Shown here piece by piece: positions 50,481-61,848 of a stretch of DNA of 64,000 bases. The notes beneath the pieces were generated by a model. It was given only the letters and a program-made list of their open reading frames with translations, was not told the DNA's origin and searched no databases. The DNA is taken from assembly GCA_003991915.1 (NCBI GenBank), contig RQTK01000078.1, positions 778,171 through 842,170 on the forward strand, given 5' to 3'. The position numbers were made by a program, and so were the translations under genes. Origin of the DNA: Elysia chlorotica. Taxonomy: Eukaryota > Mollusca > Gastropoda > Plakobranchidae. How positions within the stretch are numbered: position 1 is the stretch's first letter; every line of letters starts with the position of its first letter.

Positions 50481-50858
50481 TATCAATTCTTTTAGTGCTG
50501 CAACATGAACGTGTTTTTGTCTATGTACGCCTATGTGTATCGTTTTTTAATACAATACTAGTTGAAGGGCTGCGAATTCGCGGGATTAAAAGTTTATACC
50601 AATACGGTACCCATGTTGGCATTGATGTTTTTTTAACAGAAAATATTGTACTCACTATTCTAATATTAATTACTGTGAGTAGACTCTATCTATCATGATC
50701 AAAGGCTAGGTCTACGTTGTGGAGACGTTAGTAGTGGTGTAAGCGTAGATGTTGATGGATGATCAAGTGCTTTAGGCTGATGGGCCATAGAACTTCACGC
50801 TACACGCTTCACGCTTTACGCTACACGTTTTAAACGTGTACAGAAGAGTGGACACTCA

Positions 50859-51164
50859 TTGTCTCTATTATGCGGGGCCATAGACCTCACTACACGCTAC
50901 ACGGGTCACGCTTCACGCCTCACGCGTGTAGAGAGAAATGAACATGCTCACTTTTTTGCTTCACGTCTAGTCTGGACCCGGCGAACATCGACTATTACAA
51001 GGAATAATTTGATTGAGATGATAAGGGAAAGGCCCCTTCTCTGGCATCCTCGTGTGCCCGACTACAAGTACAAGAGTGAAGACCAGAGAACTCAAACTTG
51101 GGATGAGTTAAAAAAGCTTTTGACTCTACGCAAAGGTAAACGTGGTTCATTAATATGTCGATAG
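50859..51164 (+). CDS. MADF (Myb/SANT-like) domain ORF inside the Harbinger element
   Basis: A 101-codon frame. Residues from about 50 on read NLIEMIRERPLLWHPRVPDY, then KYKSEDQRTQTWDELKKLL. This matches the MADF DNA-binding fold: LIxxVRxxPxLWxxxxxxY, then W-x-E-(I/L). In PIF/Harbinger elements such a protein works with the DDE transposase to bind and import it. The domain is truncated after its second helix: LRKGKRGSLICR then stop, followed by a GA-repeat expansion. AAAGGTAAAC at the break could be a splice donor instead. The first 45 residues are translated subterminal repeat and may not be part of the protein. Confidence 0.65.
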   Translation: MSLLCGAIDLTTRYTGHASRLTRVERNEHAHFFASRLVWTRRTSTITRNNLIEMIRERPLLWHPRVPDYKYKSEDQRTQTWDELKKLLTLRKGKRGSLICR

Positions 51165-51195
51165 AGAAAGAGGGAGAGATCGATAGATCGATAGA

Positions 51196-51208
51196 TACAT
51201 AGATAGAG

Positions 51209-51250
<42 letters not shown>
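51196..51250 (+). repeat. (GA)n with GATA-like lead inside the Harbinger element
   Basis: An imperfect GATAGATCGATA run followed by about 23 GA units at the end of the MADF frame. Confidence 0.9.
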
Positions 51251-51253
<3 letters not shown>

Positions 51254-52061
51254 ACGCAGAACTACATCATACGGGTAGAAACTCTGGATCGTTATCGATT
51301 CCAGGAGGTCCAGCATATATTGCAGCTATTTAAAAAAACTTTGCGCTCAGCAAAATCATCAGGGACATGACTCCAAATACATCACCCTTCAGCAGTTCAA
51401 TGTCAGCACCTACACCATGAAAATCCTACTACATTTACCATCCTACTAGTAGTACAACTCTCATTCCTTTTCAAAACCTGCCACAAAATCAGATGTCTGG
51501 GCAAGCCCAACAGTCCCCCTTGCGTTCCTGGCAGAGCTCCTGTCAGTCAAAAGAATGTCCTCACAGTTTAGCAACAGCGCTCCTGAACCCAGTAATTCTT
51601 ATATTCAGTGAAATCCACTGAGAACGTACAACTAATTCGTGTTATTTTTCATTAAAATTCGTTCATAAAGTATTTGCATATCGCTGTTTGAAGTTTGAAT
51701 TTTTTGTTTGGTATTTCCCTCTGTGTATGTAAGTACTGTACAACATCCTCGCATACTTGAAAAAGAGTTCTTCATCAAGATTCTCAAGAAGATGAAGGAA
51801 TGTACGCTAAAACTTTCCCCGTGGTTGTCTGAGAAGTAAATGTTCTCGGCACCAAATTATGCTTCGTCTTTTTCATTTTCGTCTCCTTCGTAACAAAAGC
51901 AAAATCAGAGCATCTTCGTCAGAAGAATCATTTTGGGAGAAAATAAAACAGAACCCCTCTGTTTTTGGCAAAATATGAAGCATGTAGCATGATAGCGTGA
52001 AGTTGTATGGCCCAGGGTATGAAACGTGTAGCGTGAAGCGTGAAGCATGTAGCATGAAGTT

Positions 52062-52379
52062 CTATGGCCCGTCAGCCTTAGTATCATTGCTTGACACAGT
52101 TAGCAGTGTAACTGTAGAAGCTGCCTGACTGATGTCAGGTGGAGGCGTTAGTGATAATGTAGAGCTTGATCTAATCCTTTTGGGTGTATCTTCTTTTTGT
52201 GGTGGTGTAGCAGATCTATAGTTGGTTCTACGTTGTGGAGATGTAGATCTAGATCTATGTCTCTTTTCACTCTGTCGTAGATCTAGATCTACATTTCGAC
52301 CAGTATCAGTAGGCCTAGATATGGATGTTTGATCAAGTGATGTTTGTTGAGGGGACCTTCCACTATTAAATTCGCTCAT
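52062..52379 (-). pseudogene. Arg/Ser-rich ORF (copy B), C-terminus cut by a transposon
   Basis: The counterpart of the 48.0-48.4 kb ORF: MSEFNSGRSPQQTSLD, DLDLRQSEKRHRSRSTSPQR, PPQKEDTPKRIR. After TVSSNDTKA the frame enters the right end of the 50775-52077 element and stops four codons later. The missing C-terminal codons survive on the far side of the element at about 50690-50774. Confidence 0.5.
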
Positions 52380-52819
52380 GATACATTTGAGCCATTCGTC
52401 TTGGTCAAATAATTCAGATATAGATTCTTGATTATTCGTGAGTCAGTTGTCTTCGCTTTTAAGTGACTGGATAAGTCTGCGGTGATAAACTTTGAAGAAT
52501 TACCGCTCTCAAGTCTCAAGTGCCAACGTGCACACCGTTTTTTCCCTAGGAGCGCTACTTTTAAAAAAAGGAAGAGGAAAGCGATTGAACTAATAATACA
52601 AATAAATTGGTCTTTGGGGGAGGGGTTCATTGAATTTGTATATAATATCAAAGGTCTAATAAAACATTGCTTTTTTAAAAAGTGGTGGTCAGTATGTCTC
52701 TAATCTGATGTATAGTTGTTCATTAAAAATGTTAAATTTTCAAGTGATTGAGTAAGTCTGTGCAGATGGGGAAAAATCGAGGCGGGGAGCCCACAATGAG
52801 CACTAAATGTTTATATATA

Positions 52820-52897
52820 TAGATTGTAAAGCGCATAGAGACTCAAAGGGTGGTGATATGCGCTATATAAATGCCATGTATTATATTATTATTATTA

Positions 52898-52948
<51 letters not shown>
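52820..52948 (+). mobile_element. 3' end of a LINE/SINE with (ATT)n tail, running into an assembly gap
   Basis: GATTGTAAAGCGCATAGAGA and GCGCTATATAAATGCCATG followed by (TTA)n is the widespread retroelement 3' end with the form TGTAAAGCGC...GCGCTATATAAAT-(ATT)n. The tail has expanded and the gap at 52949 interrupts it. Confidence 0.6.
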
Positions 52949-53093
52949 NNNNNNNNNNNNNNNNNNNNNNNNNNNNNNNNNNNNNNNNNNNNNNNNNNNN
53001 NNNNNNNNNNNNNNNNNNNNNNNNNNNNNNNNNNNNNNNNNNNNNNNNNNNNNNNNNNNNNNNNNNNNNNNNNNNNNNNNNNNNNNNNNNNNN
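52949..53093. other. Assembly gap (145 N)
   Basis: The N run lies within (TAT)n; the same repeat resumes at 53094. Confidence 0.99.
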
Positions 53094-55271
53094 TATTATT
53101 ATTATTATAAAAAAAAATTCCAAACCAGAGTTTCCGTTTTATGTTTCTATCTATAAACAAAAAAGTAAAGCCCTCGTTCAATCTGAGCAAACAAAACTGC
53201 TCAGAGCCACTCTGTGTAGCAGCGATACTAAAGAGCGAGAATGTCACCCGAAGGGGTCTCATAGAGGTATGTTCAAAAACTAATTTCCTGAGTGAATGGG
53301 CCGGACTTGACACTTCCCCCTCAAGCTTTTTTATCAACAAATTCAATACTTACTGGTTCTTAGAAATATATGGAAGTCTCTAGATCTTCCAATCTTTTTC
53401 TTTTATCTAATCCATGAAGGATTAAAAAACTAAAAAGGGTTGCCCAATGCTACTCTCTCATCCCTAGTGATCAAGTTCTAAATTAATAACAGTTAACCAG
53501 CAAGAACCTCCTTTACCATATTTTCTGCCAAGAGGCTTAATGAGTCAGTCTAAGTTTTCACGAGCTCAACAAACTTAATAGCGTAGTAGAGTCTATGTGG
53601 AGAGCAGACCAACCGTTGCGCCAATGGGGAACATGGTTACCAGCTATTAGGTGATTTTTAACGAGCAAAAGTATAAAAGAACGACCCTGAGAGTATAGAT
53701 CTAATTACCGCAATGCTATAGATTAGACCATGGTTGCGTCAGGGGCCAGGGTGAGATAACAGTCCACACGTGATGTTACAGGCTTGGTCAGGAGCACAAC
53801 ACGCGACTTTCGCCTTATTTTGTACAGGATTTTTCATCTTGTTAGCCACTTACATGTACTAACTAATAGGGCATTGATCTTTAGGGGTACACTATCCTAA
53901 ACAGTATATATGCTAGGAATGGTGCGCCTATTATGTTTTCAATATAATGAGCATGTTTGGTATTATAGATTTTTCAAGTATAAAATAATGTATTGTCTGG
54001 GCAGAGTTTACAGCTACTGGCAGATATTCCAGGGATGGCCGACAGGAAGCACAACAGAGTCCCCGCGTCAGTAACTACTCAATCACTGGGTGGGTGTAAT
54101 TATTAGCCAAACAGTAACCCTGCACGGTTGGGAGCATGTGCTCCAGCCACAATTAGATTAGGGTTGAGAAGGTGGGGGTTCGAACAGCGTAAGAATCTCA
54201 CGCTGTACAGACCATTGTGTTCGATTTCCTTAGAGAAAATTGCTCGTTAGTTCAATTTGAACTCTTACATTGTGAAAGCCCCAAACGAGGATCAATTTGC
54301 AAGTAATAAAGGCATTGTGCAGAGCGTTACGTTTTACTATGTTTCTGGTTTTGTCCTTAGTATTAAGTTTCAAATTTTAAATTAAGCTTACTTGTAAGAA
54401 CGTTGTATGTGTACACACAACAAAACAACTCTAAACTTGTGTGTTTAAATCTGGTGAGTGTTGAATACCGTCAAACCAGATTTCTGTTTTCGATATGGCG
54501 AAAAACTTCAGTGCTCTAGACTAACCATGGATCTCTGTGAACTTTTAACGGTGTATAATGTCAAATACTGTTTCGAAACAGGGATGCTTGTATGGCTCGA
54601 AGCGAATTTATAGCTATAATGTGTCAAACGCAATAAATTTCAGCCGAGTCTTTTATAACCAGCACGATTACATCATTGTAATATGTTTTTTTTAGCATCT
54701 TTTCTTCATAGCTGAGCAACTTTCAATGGACACCTGGACCAAGGTTAGTCTCCAGAGCAGATTAAAAGCGAGAGGAGCCAAGTTTGGAGTCGATCATTGA
54801 TCCCACATTAATCCCAGGCCTGATTTTTCGGCTTAAGGTGGTCATATTCTATCAGGAAACTAATAAAAGTGGGATTGACGGCGCTTAATAATGTTTATCT
54901 TTCGACAGATCATTCCTTTCACAAGCGGCCAAAATCAGTGCAAAAAGAACTGTTTGTATTAAAAGTTAAGCCCGCGTAATCTGCTTCCGATATCCTCTAC
55001 TTCATATTGTAACAGTAAATCGATTGATTCATGAGGTGGCATTTAACGTCTACGAGGCAACAAAACATTTACCAAGCGCGGCGTGGTTGTCACTGCGAGA
55101 CTCCATCATAACATTACAGTCGTTAAACTGGACTCAAAGACGACCCTCAGTAGTAGGATGTTGGAAAGGTGCAAACCTACATAAACAATAATACTTCATA
55201 AATAATTTGTCAACAAAGTTCAGTCTCTTTGAACGCTTAACGAACAGAGCTAATCCATCTCTCTTCCAGTC
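53094..55271. other. Unique non-coding sequence
   Basis: A B-box-like GGGGTTCGAACAGC near 54175 has no convincing A-box, so no tRNA or SINE is called. Confidence 0.45.
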
Positions 55272-55272
55272 C

Positions 55273-55328
<56 letters not shown>
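55272..55328 (+). repeat. (TC)n microsatellite
   Basis: About 28 TC units. Confidence 0.96.
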
Positions 55329-55329
<1 letters not shown>

Positions 55330-55660
55330 TCTTCAAGTTTAACGGCCCTCAGGGGAATCCTATACAACTTTGTCTTTAGGCGTTATCCCACTTATTATTT
55401 TCCTACCAAATAGCGGTAATGCCGCTTTACAAAGATTACTTGTAGGTTTACCACGAATCGTAGAATCAACAAAAAACACAATGCCGCCTGCCAAAAGGCT
55501 CTCGGTACTCTAAGTATCCATGCAGTCCACATTCCTTATCGATGTCCAATAAGATGGCGAGCGGTGCTATGTGTACAACTTGAGTAGTCCAACAATCGCA
55601 AGATAGCGTATAGACAGATACACTAGTGAAACCATTCAAAACAGACAGTCAAACCGGTAC

Positions 55661-55857
<197 letters not shown>

Positions 55858-56756
55858 ATAGTAGTAATATTACATGAGTGGTAAATTAAAATTGAAACTA
55901 ATTAACGAATTGTCGTGAATGTTATGGAAAGGCGCAGATATTATAGTATAATTAAGTATAGATGAAATACATTACACTAAGCAAACTGTTTACATTTTGA
56001 ACGATGAAGAATGTAAAATGGAAATTGCATTAAATTTCCTTTCCCTCATATGATAAGACCTTGAAAGCGATAGTAGTGTTAGGTGTACACATTAGATTTA
56101 GGTCGTCGCACTTTGTTTGTATGTGTACATTAGTAAACTGTTGGTCATTGTCGCAATTACGCAAATCTAAATACTGGTAAAGAGATAAACAAGAACAGGT
56201 AGAGCCTTGAACCCTTAGATTAAACGTTTAGCTAGGACTGATAAGGTTATGGAGAGGGAAAAGACTCTAAATAATCAGTATTAATGCCTTTTTAAATCAG
56301 AGATCAAGCTCAGAGTATTCATTACCGAGCTCATTAGGTTGTTTCGTGCCTGGTCGCGCCCTCAGTGAGCAGATACGCGTGAGGGTGTGAGCCACGGCCG
56401 GACCTCGTACCTATGAGAGACCAATCTATCTTCTCCAATTCGCTTTCTGTCTGTGCGTAATAACAACCAAGGTTTCTGACTGAGGGCAAGGATCGTAAGT
56501 TGAGATTTCCGATTTTCTCAGAAAGCGCCTGATTTGTGTAGCTTTACCTTCTCTCTTTTTAGTCAAACTATAGAAATACCTTTGCGCAATACTTTTGTGT
56601 CATTTCACTAAATGTCGGATGATATAATATATTATATTTTTTTTTAATAATTATTAAGAAATAGATTTATGAAAGACGTTTTAGTCATTATCTGTATAAA
56701 AGGGCCGTTTATTCCATGACTGTTAAGTTTAGTTGGTTGGTTAGTTGATGATTGTT

Positions 56757-56932
<176 letters not shown>

Positions 56933-57851
56933 AGCGGGTTCCTCAAGTTTTGATAAAGAGATTTTAGAGAATCTTTTTTGGTTCTAGTCTTGTGATTTTT
57001 TAAATGGTGTTTGCAGTGTAAGAAGCATGTTTTTTCATATGTCAAACGTAACGAATATCTAGATATTGTGCATTTTTCTTTTGAATACCAAGCGATCAAT
57101 CTACACGCATGATCGCCCACCAAAAAAAAAATAATGTAGTTTCCAAAGCTTTCTACTAACAAAGGTAAATCTCCTTCATTTCTTTTCTTTTATCTAAGTG
57201 GTTCATATCTCCACTACTACTTTACCACCATCTAGGATTAGGAAGCCTTCAATTTAGAAGAAATTTATTTCTTGAGCGATTACGACTTTATCCCACGTGA
57301 GTTCACAGGCTTGCTAAAGCTGATCTCACCTGTTTCAAAGAATAGTTTACCTCTGATGTACTCAAATATTAGTTCTTATCTTTAAAAAAAATATTACAGT
57401 TAACGTTTTCAAAACAGGTGAATTCTTTCCCAAGCAATCTTCGTGGCTAAAAGAGGAAGGTCCATGTTTACCCAGCCTCTACAACGAAATTGCTTTTTAT
57501 TCTTATAAAAACAGTGTAGTCCTTTAATGTGTGAATCTTAAAAGAATGCAAATCGGCTTAATCACAACAAGCTCCTCTTCATTTGATTCAAAGCAAGTCA
57601 AGGCACTGTGAAGCAGGGACGGTATTCCCACAGTTTATTAAATTTATAATATTCATTTTTCATATATCAAGTGGCAGGACAGTGGAAAATGAAACCTTAA
57701 AAATGCAGTTGAAAAAAAAAAGAATTTAAACTCACAATATTGGGAAGCAGCGTCCGCGGTATCTAGTGGCATACAATTACTTATATATCGTCTTCAATGA
57801 ACGTATGGAGTTGGAGACTGTGAGAAAAACATAGCAAACAGAAAGAGATGG

Positions 57852-57852
<1 letters not shown>

Positions 57853-57929
<77 letters not shown>

Positions 57930-57947
57930 AAGAAAGAAAAAAGAGGG
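57853..57947 (+). repeat. (GA)n microsatellite ending in (GAAA)n
   Basis: About 36 GA units, then AAAGAAAGAAAG. Confidence 0.97.
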
Positions 57948-58139
57948 AGTGGGAAAGTTCTTAAACGAAGTACATCAAATTGTATAATTTATTCGAAATG
58001 GTTTCAAAGATCTTGCTTACTATTGATTTTACTCAAATAAGAATGACTAGGTCTATTTCGAATTCGTCTGTAAGCTAAACACTTTTTTTCTGATCCTAAT
58101 GCCTTCATCAGCATGTTTATTTTTAATTTTAATCTGTAT

Positions 58140-58356
58140 TGTACCCTTGGGTAAAACATCTGTTTCCGACGCAAGAAATCCGTGGTTCCCAACTGGTTGG
58201 ATCGGTATCAGTTTAATGTGACCGTCTGAGTCATGGTATCCCCGCCCTGTCTCGTGGGTGGCAGCACATAAACTCAGTCCGCTCAGTCTTGGGGCCCGTT
58301 CACAATATAACCCATGTAGTGCTGACGTCGGACGTAAAACCAACTCAACTCAACTC
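58140..58356 (+). mobile_element. tRNA-derived SINE, full length
   Basis: The plus-strand head has TTGGGTAAAACATCTG and GTGGTTCCCAACT, a decayed B-box. The core is CAGTTTAATGTGACCG, then CATGGTATCCCCGCCCTGTC. The tail is AAAACCAACTCAACTCAACT. It is the same family as 9571 and 36461. Confidence 0.85.
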
Positions 58357-60353
58357 TCTGTATTGTAAAAATCATTTGAATCATTGAATTAGACTGCATT
58401 AAACCAAACAGGTATAGTCTATTCGATATCTATTGTTTGATTGTTCTATTATTTAGAGTACAGCTGAAAGCCTTCATACATTTACTCATTTTAATGCCCG
58501 CTAGCTGTGGGTCTCAAGGGAGATCAGTCTGTCAAGAAAGCCCGACGGCTTTTAATTTCTTGAAGAGTTATGTCACATAGCCTGAAAGCATCGGTTCTGT
58601 TTCTGCATTGATCGAAATGTCGAGCCGTCTGCATTCACAATCTGCGGAGTTCTTTTAGGAGTTTAGATCTTTTAAAATAATTGCTAAGGGTTGGGCAAAA
58701 TCAAACCGGAAAATGGTTTCATTTGAAAGAAAGATATGTGCTCTTTTTCAAACGCCGATTTGCCTCACTACTTTCAAGGCGATATGGAGACTCTCGTATT
58801 TTTAAAGCATCACGCCCAATCACCAGCTAATGGGGTAATGAGTAAATATTTCGGTAAACTGGCCCCTTAAAGAAGTAGGAGACTAAAAAGCTTATAGTCT
58901 TAACACCTGAAAATGCCTCTTGCCACATAAACTAAACATCAAAAGGGATATTACACGTCAGTGCACAGTGGGCCAAAACAGTGAGACTGGAACCACCTCG
59001 ATGCAATGGTTATTTACAGATGAGTCCAGACAGAGGCGTGTCACGATATCTCAGCAGCCAAGCCCTGATTTTGGTCAGTGAGTCATGCTCTTTGGAGGTA
59101 GAAAGCGACACATGTCTGCCACATGGTTCTGGTTGTTTGTCACAGTTCACGACTTACATCTGGGAACTGGCTCAAACAGAATTTTTGTACTCATCTTACA
59201 AAAAATATCAAATTTGTGACCTGGATTTATTAAGAATAGTTAAAGTCCATTGAACTCACCCAGGACACTCATTAAATTGATACACATAGCAAGATGGTCA
59301 CGAAGGTATCATAGTTTTCTAATTCTAATTTAGTTTTGAAGTTGTTGCTTTGGTGTTGTTGTTTTTTTGTGTTTTAATGGATTTTTTGTTGTATTTTTTT
59401 GGGTCGGGGTGTGTTGTCTTTTTCTTTTTTCTTTGTAAAGAAAAAGGAGGGAGGTGATTAGGCTGATGTGGAGATGGCCGTTTAAATCAACGTTTCTTGG
59501 TCCTTAATCTCTGCTATCTAAGTACTAGATTGTTAGCAGGTATGTTTAAAGAGTGCTTTAAATATTCCAAGCAAACCAGTTGGATATGAGTGATATATTC
59601 TATCCCTGGTAAAAGAAGATAGGTCTGATAACGTCAATACATTTGCTTTTTAATTTCGTGGGCTCTGGGGTTTTATTATCTTAAAACGAAAATAAAGATA
59701 AAATATAGATAAAAATCTTTTTACAAAATTAGGTTGTTTTTAAACGTGTGTGATGAATGCTCGTTTCACGTGCATTTTATTCAATCTAACTTTTGTTTTT
59801 GCAGCAGATATAGCCACTTTGACGGTAATCCCCGCTCAGAGAGAAGACATAGCTTCTATAATGACATTCCTCGATGAATAATTTTTCGCAGGAGCGGCGT
59901 TTCGAATGTCCAGACCCTCTGTAATCTTATCTGCTGCGGGCTAAAAACACCCGCTTTATGTATTGGAATATATTATTGATACTATCATTACAGAAACTGC
60001 AATATGAATTCTCCTTTTTCAATATTTTATATAATATTTGCAAGTCTCAGGAGCCACTTTAGATGTGCTGTGGAGCAATCCAGTACCTGGTTTGTGTAAT
60101 ATAAGAAATGCCAAACAAATATTGAGTTTATCTAGCACTTCAGTAAATGTTTGCTGAGTTCTTATAGATCCATAATTTATACAATGTCTCCATTGTCATT
60201 TCCGGTTGAACATTCATCTGTATGTCCGCTCTTCATATTTACATTAACATTAATTTTAATTTTTTTTTTTTTGGTAGAGAATTTTTAGAGACTTTTATGT
60301 AGAGTGTGTAGATAGAATAAAATTTTACTATTTTGTTTCTTTGTTTATTTCTC
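58357..60353. other. Unique sequence, no supported gene
   Basis: A plus-strand frame of 90 codons at 58981-59253 has ordinary composition but no recognisable motif. TTTTTGCAG at about 59801 precedes a short open segment (DIATLTVIPAQREDIASI) that is faintly GNAT-like. Confidence 0.4.
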
Positions 60354-60460
<107 letters not shown>

Positions 60461-60571
60461 ATCTCAATCGTCTGTATATTTTTGTAACCTCTTGGGTGCT
60501 TCGTTGATTGTTGGTTTATCTAATGTTCAAAGTCCGTAACTTTGCTGTATTGCAGACGTGACTCGAAAAAA

Positions 60572-60745
60572 ATCGTCTGACTATTATAAGTGCTTATACA
60601 AAGAGACAGAGTGTGGGTACCTTGATTTCTTTCTAGATCAGTCACAGTATACTGACACTGACCTAATCAGTATGGAACAAGGCAGTCCGATCGCGGATCG
60701 AACCATGGATTTTCCGATTAGATGCAGCGCTCCTTTCACTGAAAT
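60572..60745 (-). mobile_element. SINE, strongly diverged
   Basis: In minus orientation, recognisable blocks are CGTCTGACTATTATAAGTGC, GGGTACC, CAGTCACAGTATACTGACAC and the B-box-like GGATCGAACCATGGA near 60695. Its divergence suggests an old insertion. Confidence 0.6.
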
Positions 60746-60792
60746 GCTCCTCCGTGGAAAAAAACAGAAATCAAAGTAGTCGTCGTCGTAGT

Positions 60793-60870
60793 AGGAGAAG
60801 AAGAAGAAGAAGAAGAAGAAGAAGAAGAAGAAGAAGAAGAAGAAGAAGAAGAAGAAGAAGAAGAAGAAAA
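60793..60870 (+). repeat. (GAA)n microsatellite
   Basis: About 24 GAA units passing into AACAACAGC. It directly follows the diverged SINE at 60572-60745. Confidence 0.96.
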
Positions 60871-61566
60871 ACAACAACAGCAACAACAGCAAGAAAAAGA
60901 AACTGCAAAAAAAGAAGACGAAGTAGAAGAACAATTAAGAACAAGCACAAGAAGAAAAAGATACAAAAAAGGAAGAAGAGGAGGCCCATGAAAAAAAAAA
61001 ACTGCACCGACCTTTATATAACATGTGGAATCTATGTGAACGTACCCGACCACTTTATCATTTATAGGGCATGAAAACTTGTAAAATTAGATCCACTGCT
61101 CTTCTCGCAATTGAAAGAAAGCAAGGAGTTCACGAAGCTCTGAATAATCAAATGCCGCAAAACATGCGAGAACAGAAGTACATGCACGGCACCAATCCAG
61201 GAGAAACATCTTTACAGCCGCATCAAGCATCCTGTAGGCTGTTCATCCTGCATCACCTGTTCCCTTCCAGCATGCAAGTACACAACCTATTCCCATAAGG
61301 ACTCTACTGAGAGTGAGAGGCTGAGAGCCAACAAACGCAGGCGACTAGAAGCGTAAAAAATAAAATCCAGACGCCTTGCAGCCTCATGCAAAGGGATTTC
61401 AAAAGGAACAAGACTGGTGGAGAGAAAACGACAGATGTAGTAACACGGAGTTGGTGCAGTGTGTGAATCACGATCAATCAAAGTAAAATAATCTTTCTAG
61501 AGGTATGACTCGGTTCTTTTTAACATGTCCGCTAATTAACAGGATGGATTCTCGAAAAACTGTATG

Positions 61567-61586
61567 TCTCTTTCTCTCTCTCTCTG

Positions 61587-61628
<42 letters not shown>
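61567..61628 (+). repeat. (TC)n microsatellite
   Basis: It abuts the 61629 SINE at the exact point where its 3' tail is missing. Confidence 0.95.
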
Positions 61629-61630
<2 letters not shown>

Positions 61631-61848
61631 GCCCCAAGACGGACGTCTGACAATTTTAAGTGCCGCCCACACGAGACAAGGCGGGGATACCATGGCTGCT
61701 GTCTCAGCCAGTCACATTATGAATGCTGACACCAACCCAACCAGTAAAAGGTCAAATAAATATGCCGATCGTGGTATTCGAACCGCGGACCTCCAGATCT
61801 GGAGACGAACGTTCTACCACTTGAGCCAGTTGGACCCCCCCCCCCCCT
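61629..61848 (-). mobile_element. tRNA-derived SINE with its 3' tail replaced by a TC repeat
   Basis: The minus-strand head TGGCTCAAGTGGTAGAACG and B-box CGCGGTTCGAATACC are well preserved. The core and CCAAGACGGACGTCTG block follow. Where the GTTAAACCAACTC tail should be, the sequence is a (TC)n microsatellite (61567-61628). The head side ends in a run of C. Confidence 0.82.

Larger units (their letters stand above)
50775..52077 (+). mobile_element. PIF/Harbinger-type DNA transposon, non-autonomous, 1303 bp
   Basis: The element is bounded by inverted ends GGCTGATGGGCCATAGAAC (left) and GGCTGACGGGCCATAGAAC (right, reverse complement). It is flanked by a TTA direct repeat (50772-50774 and 52078-52080). 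The uninterrupted site CTTTAGTGTCATTG is preserved in duplication copy A near 48103, proving the exact borders. Each end carries two units of a GGGCCATA-AC-TTCACGC motif with many ACGCTACACG / TTCACGC iterations. A 3-bp TTA/TAA target duplication and an encoded MADF domain are hallmarks of PIF/Harbinger. No DDE transposase fits in the 1.3 kb, so it is non-autonomous. A GA microsatellite sits inside. Confidence 0.85.
48667..52625. repeat. Segmental duplication, copy B (with nested element)
   Basis: This is the second copy of the 46.0-48.6 kb unit, expanded by a 1.3-kb transposon at 50775-52077. It starts immediately after a truncated SINE, so the duplication junction lies within that SINE. Nucleotide differences from copy A are scattered substitutions and small indels, so the duplication is not brand new. 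Confidence 0.9.

Noticed and set aside
54090-54200. Possible tRNA or SINE head with GGGGTTCGAACAGC
   Set aside because: No A-box at the right distance and no cloverleaf could be drawn.
58088-58112. CTGATGA on the minus strand followed by AGGCATTAGG
   Set aside because: No complementary stem II or properly spaced GAAA; treated as chance.
59800-59882. Possible terminal exon after TTTTTGCAG with a GNAT-like string
   Set aside because: Fewer than 25 codons, no donor partner found, similarity is only by eye.
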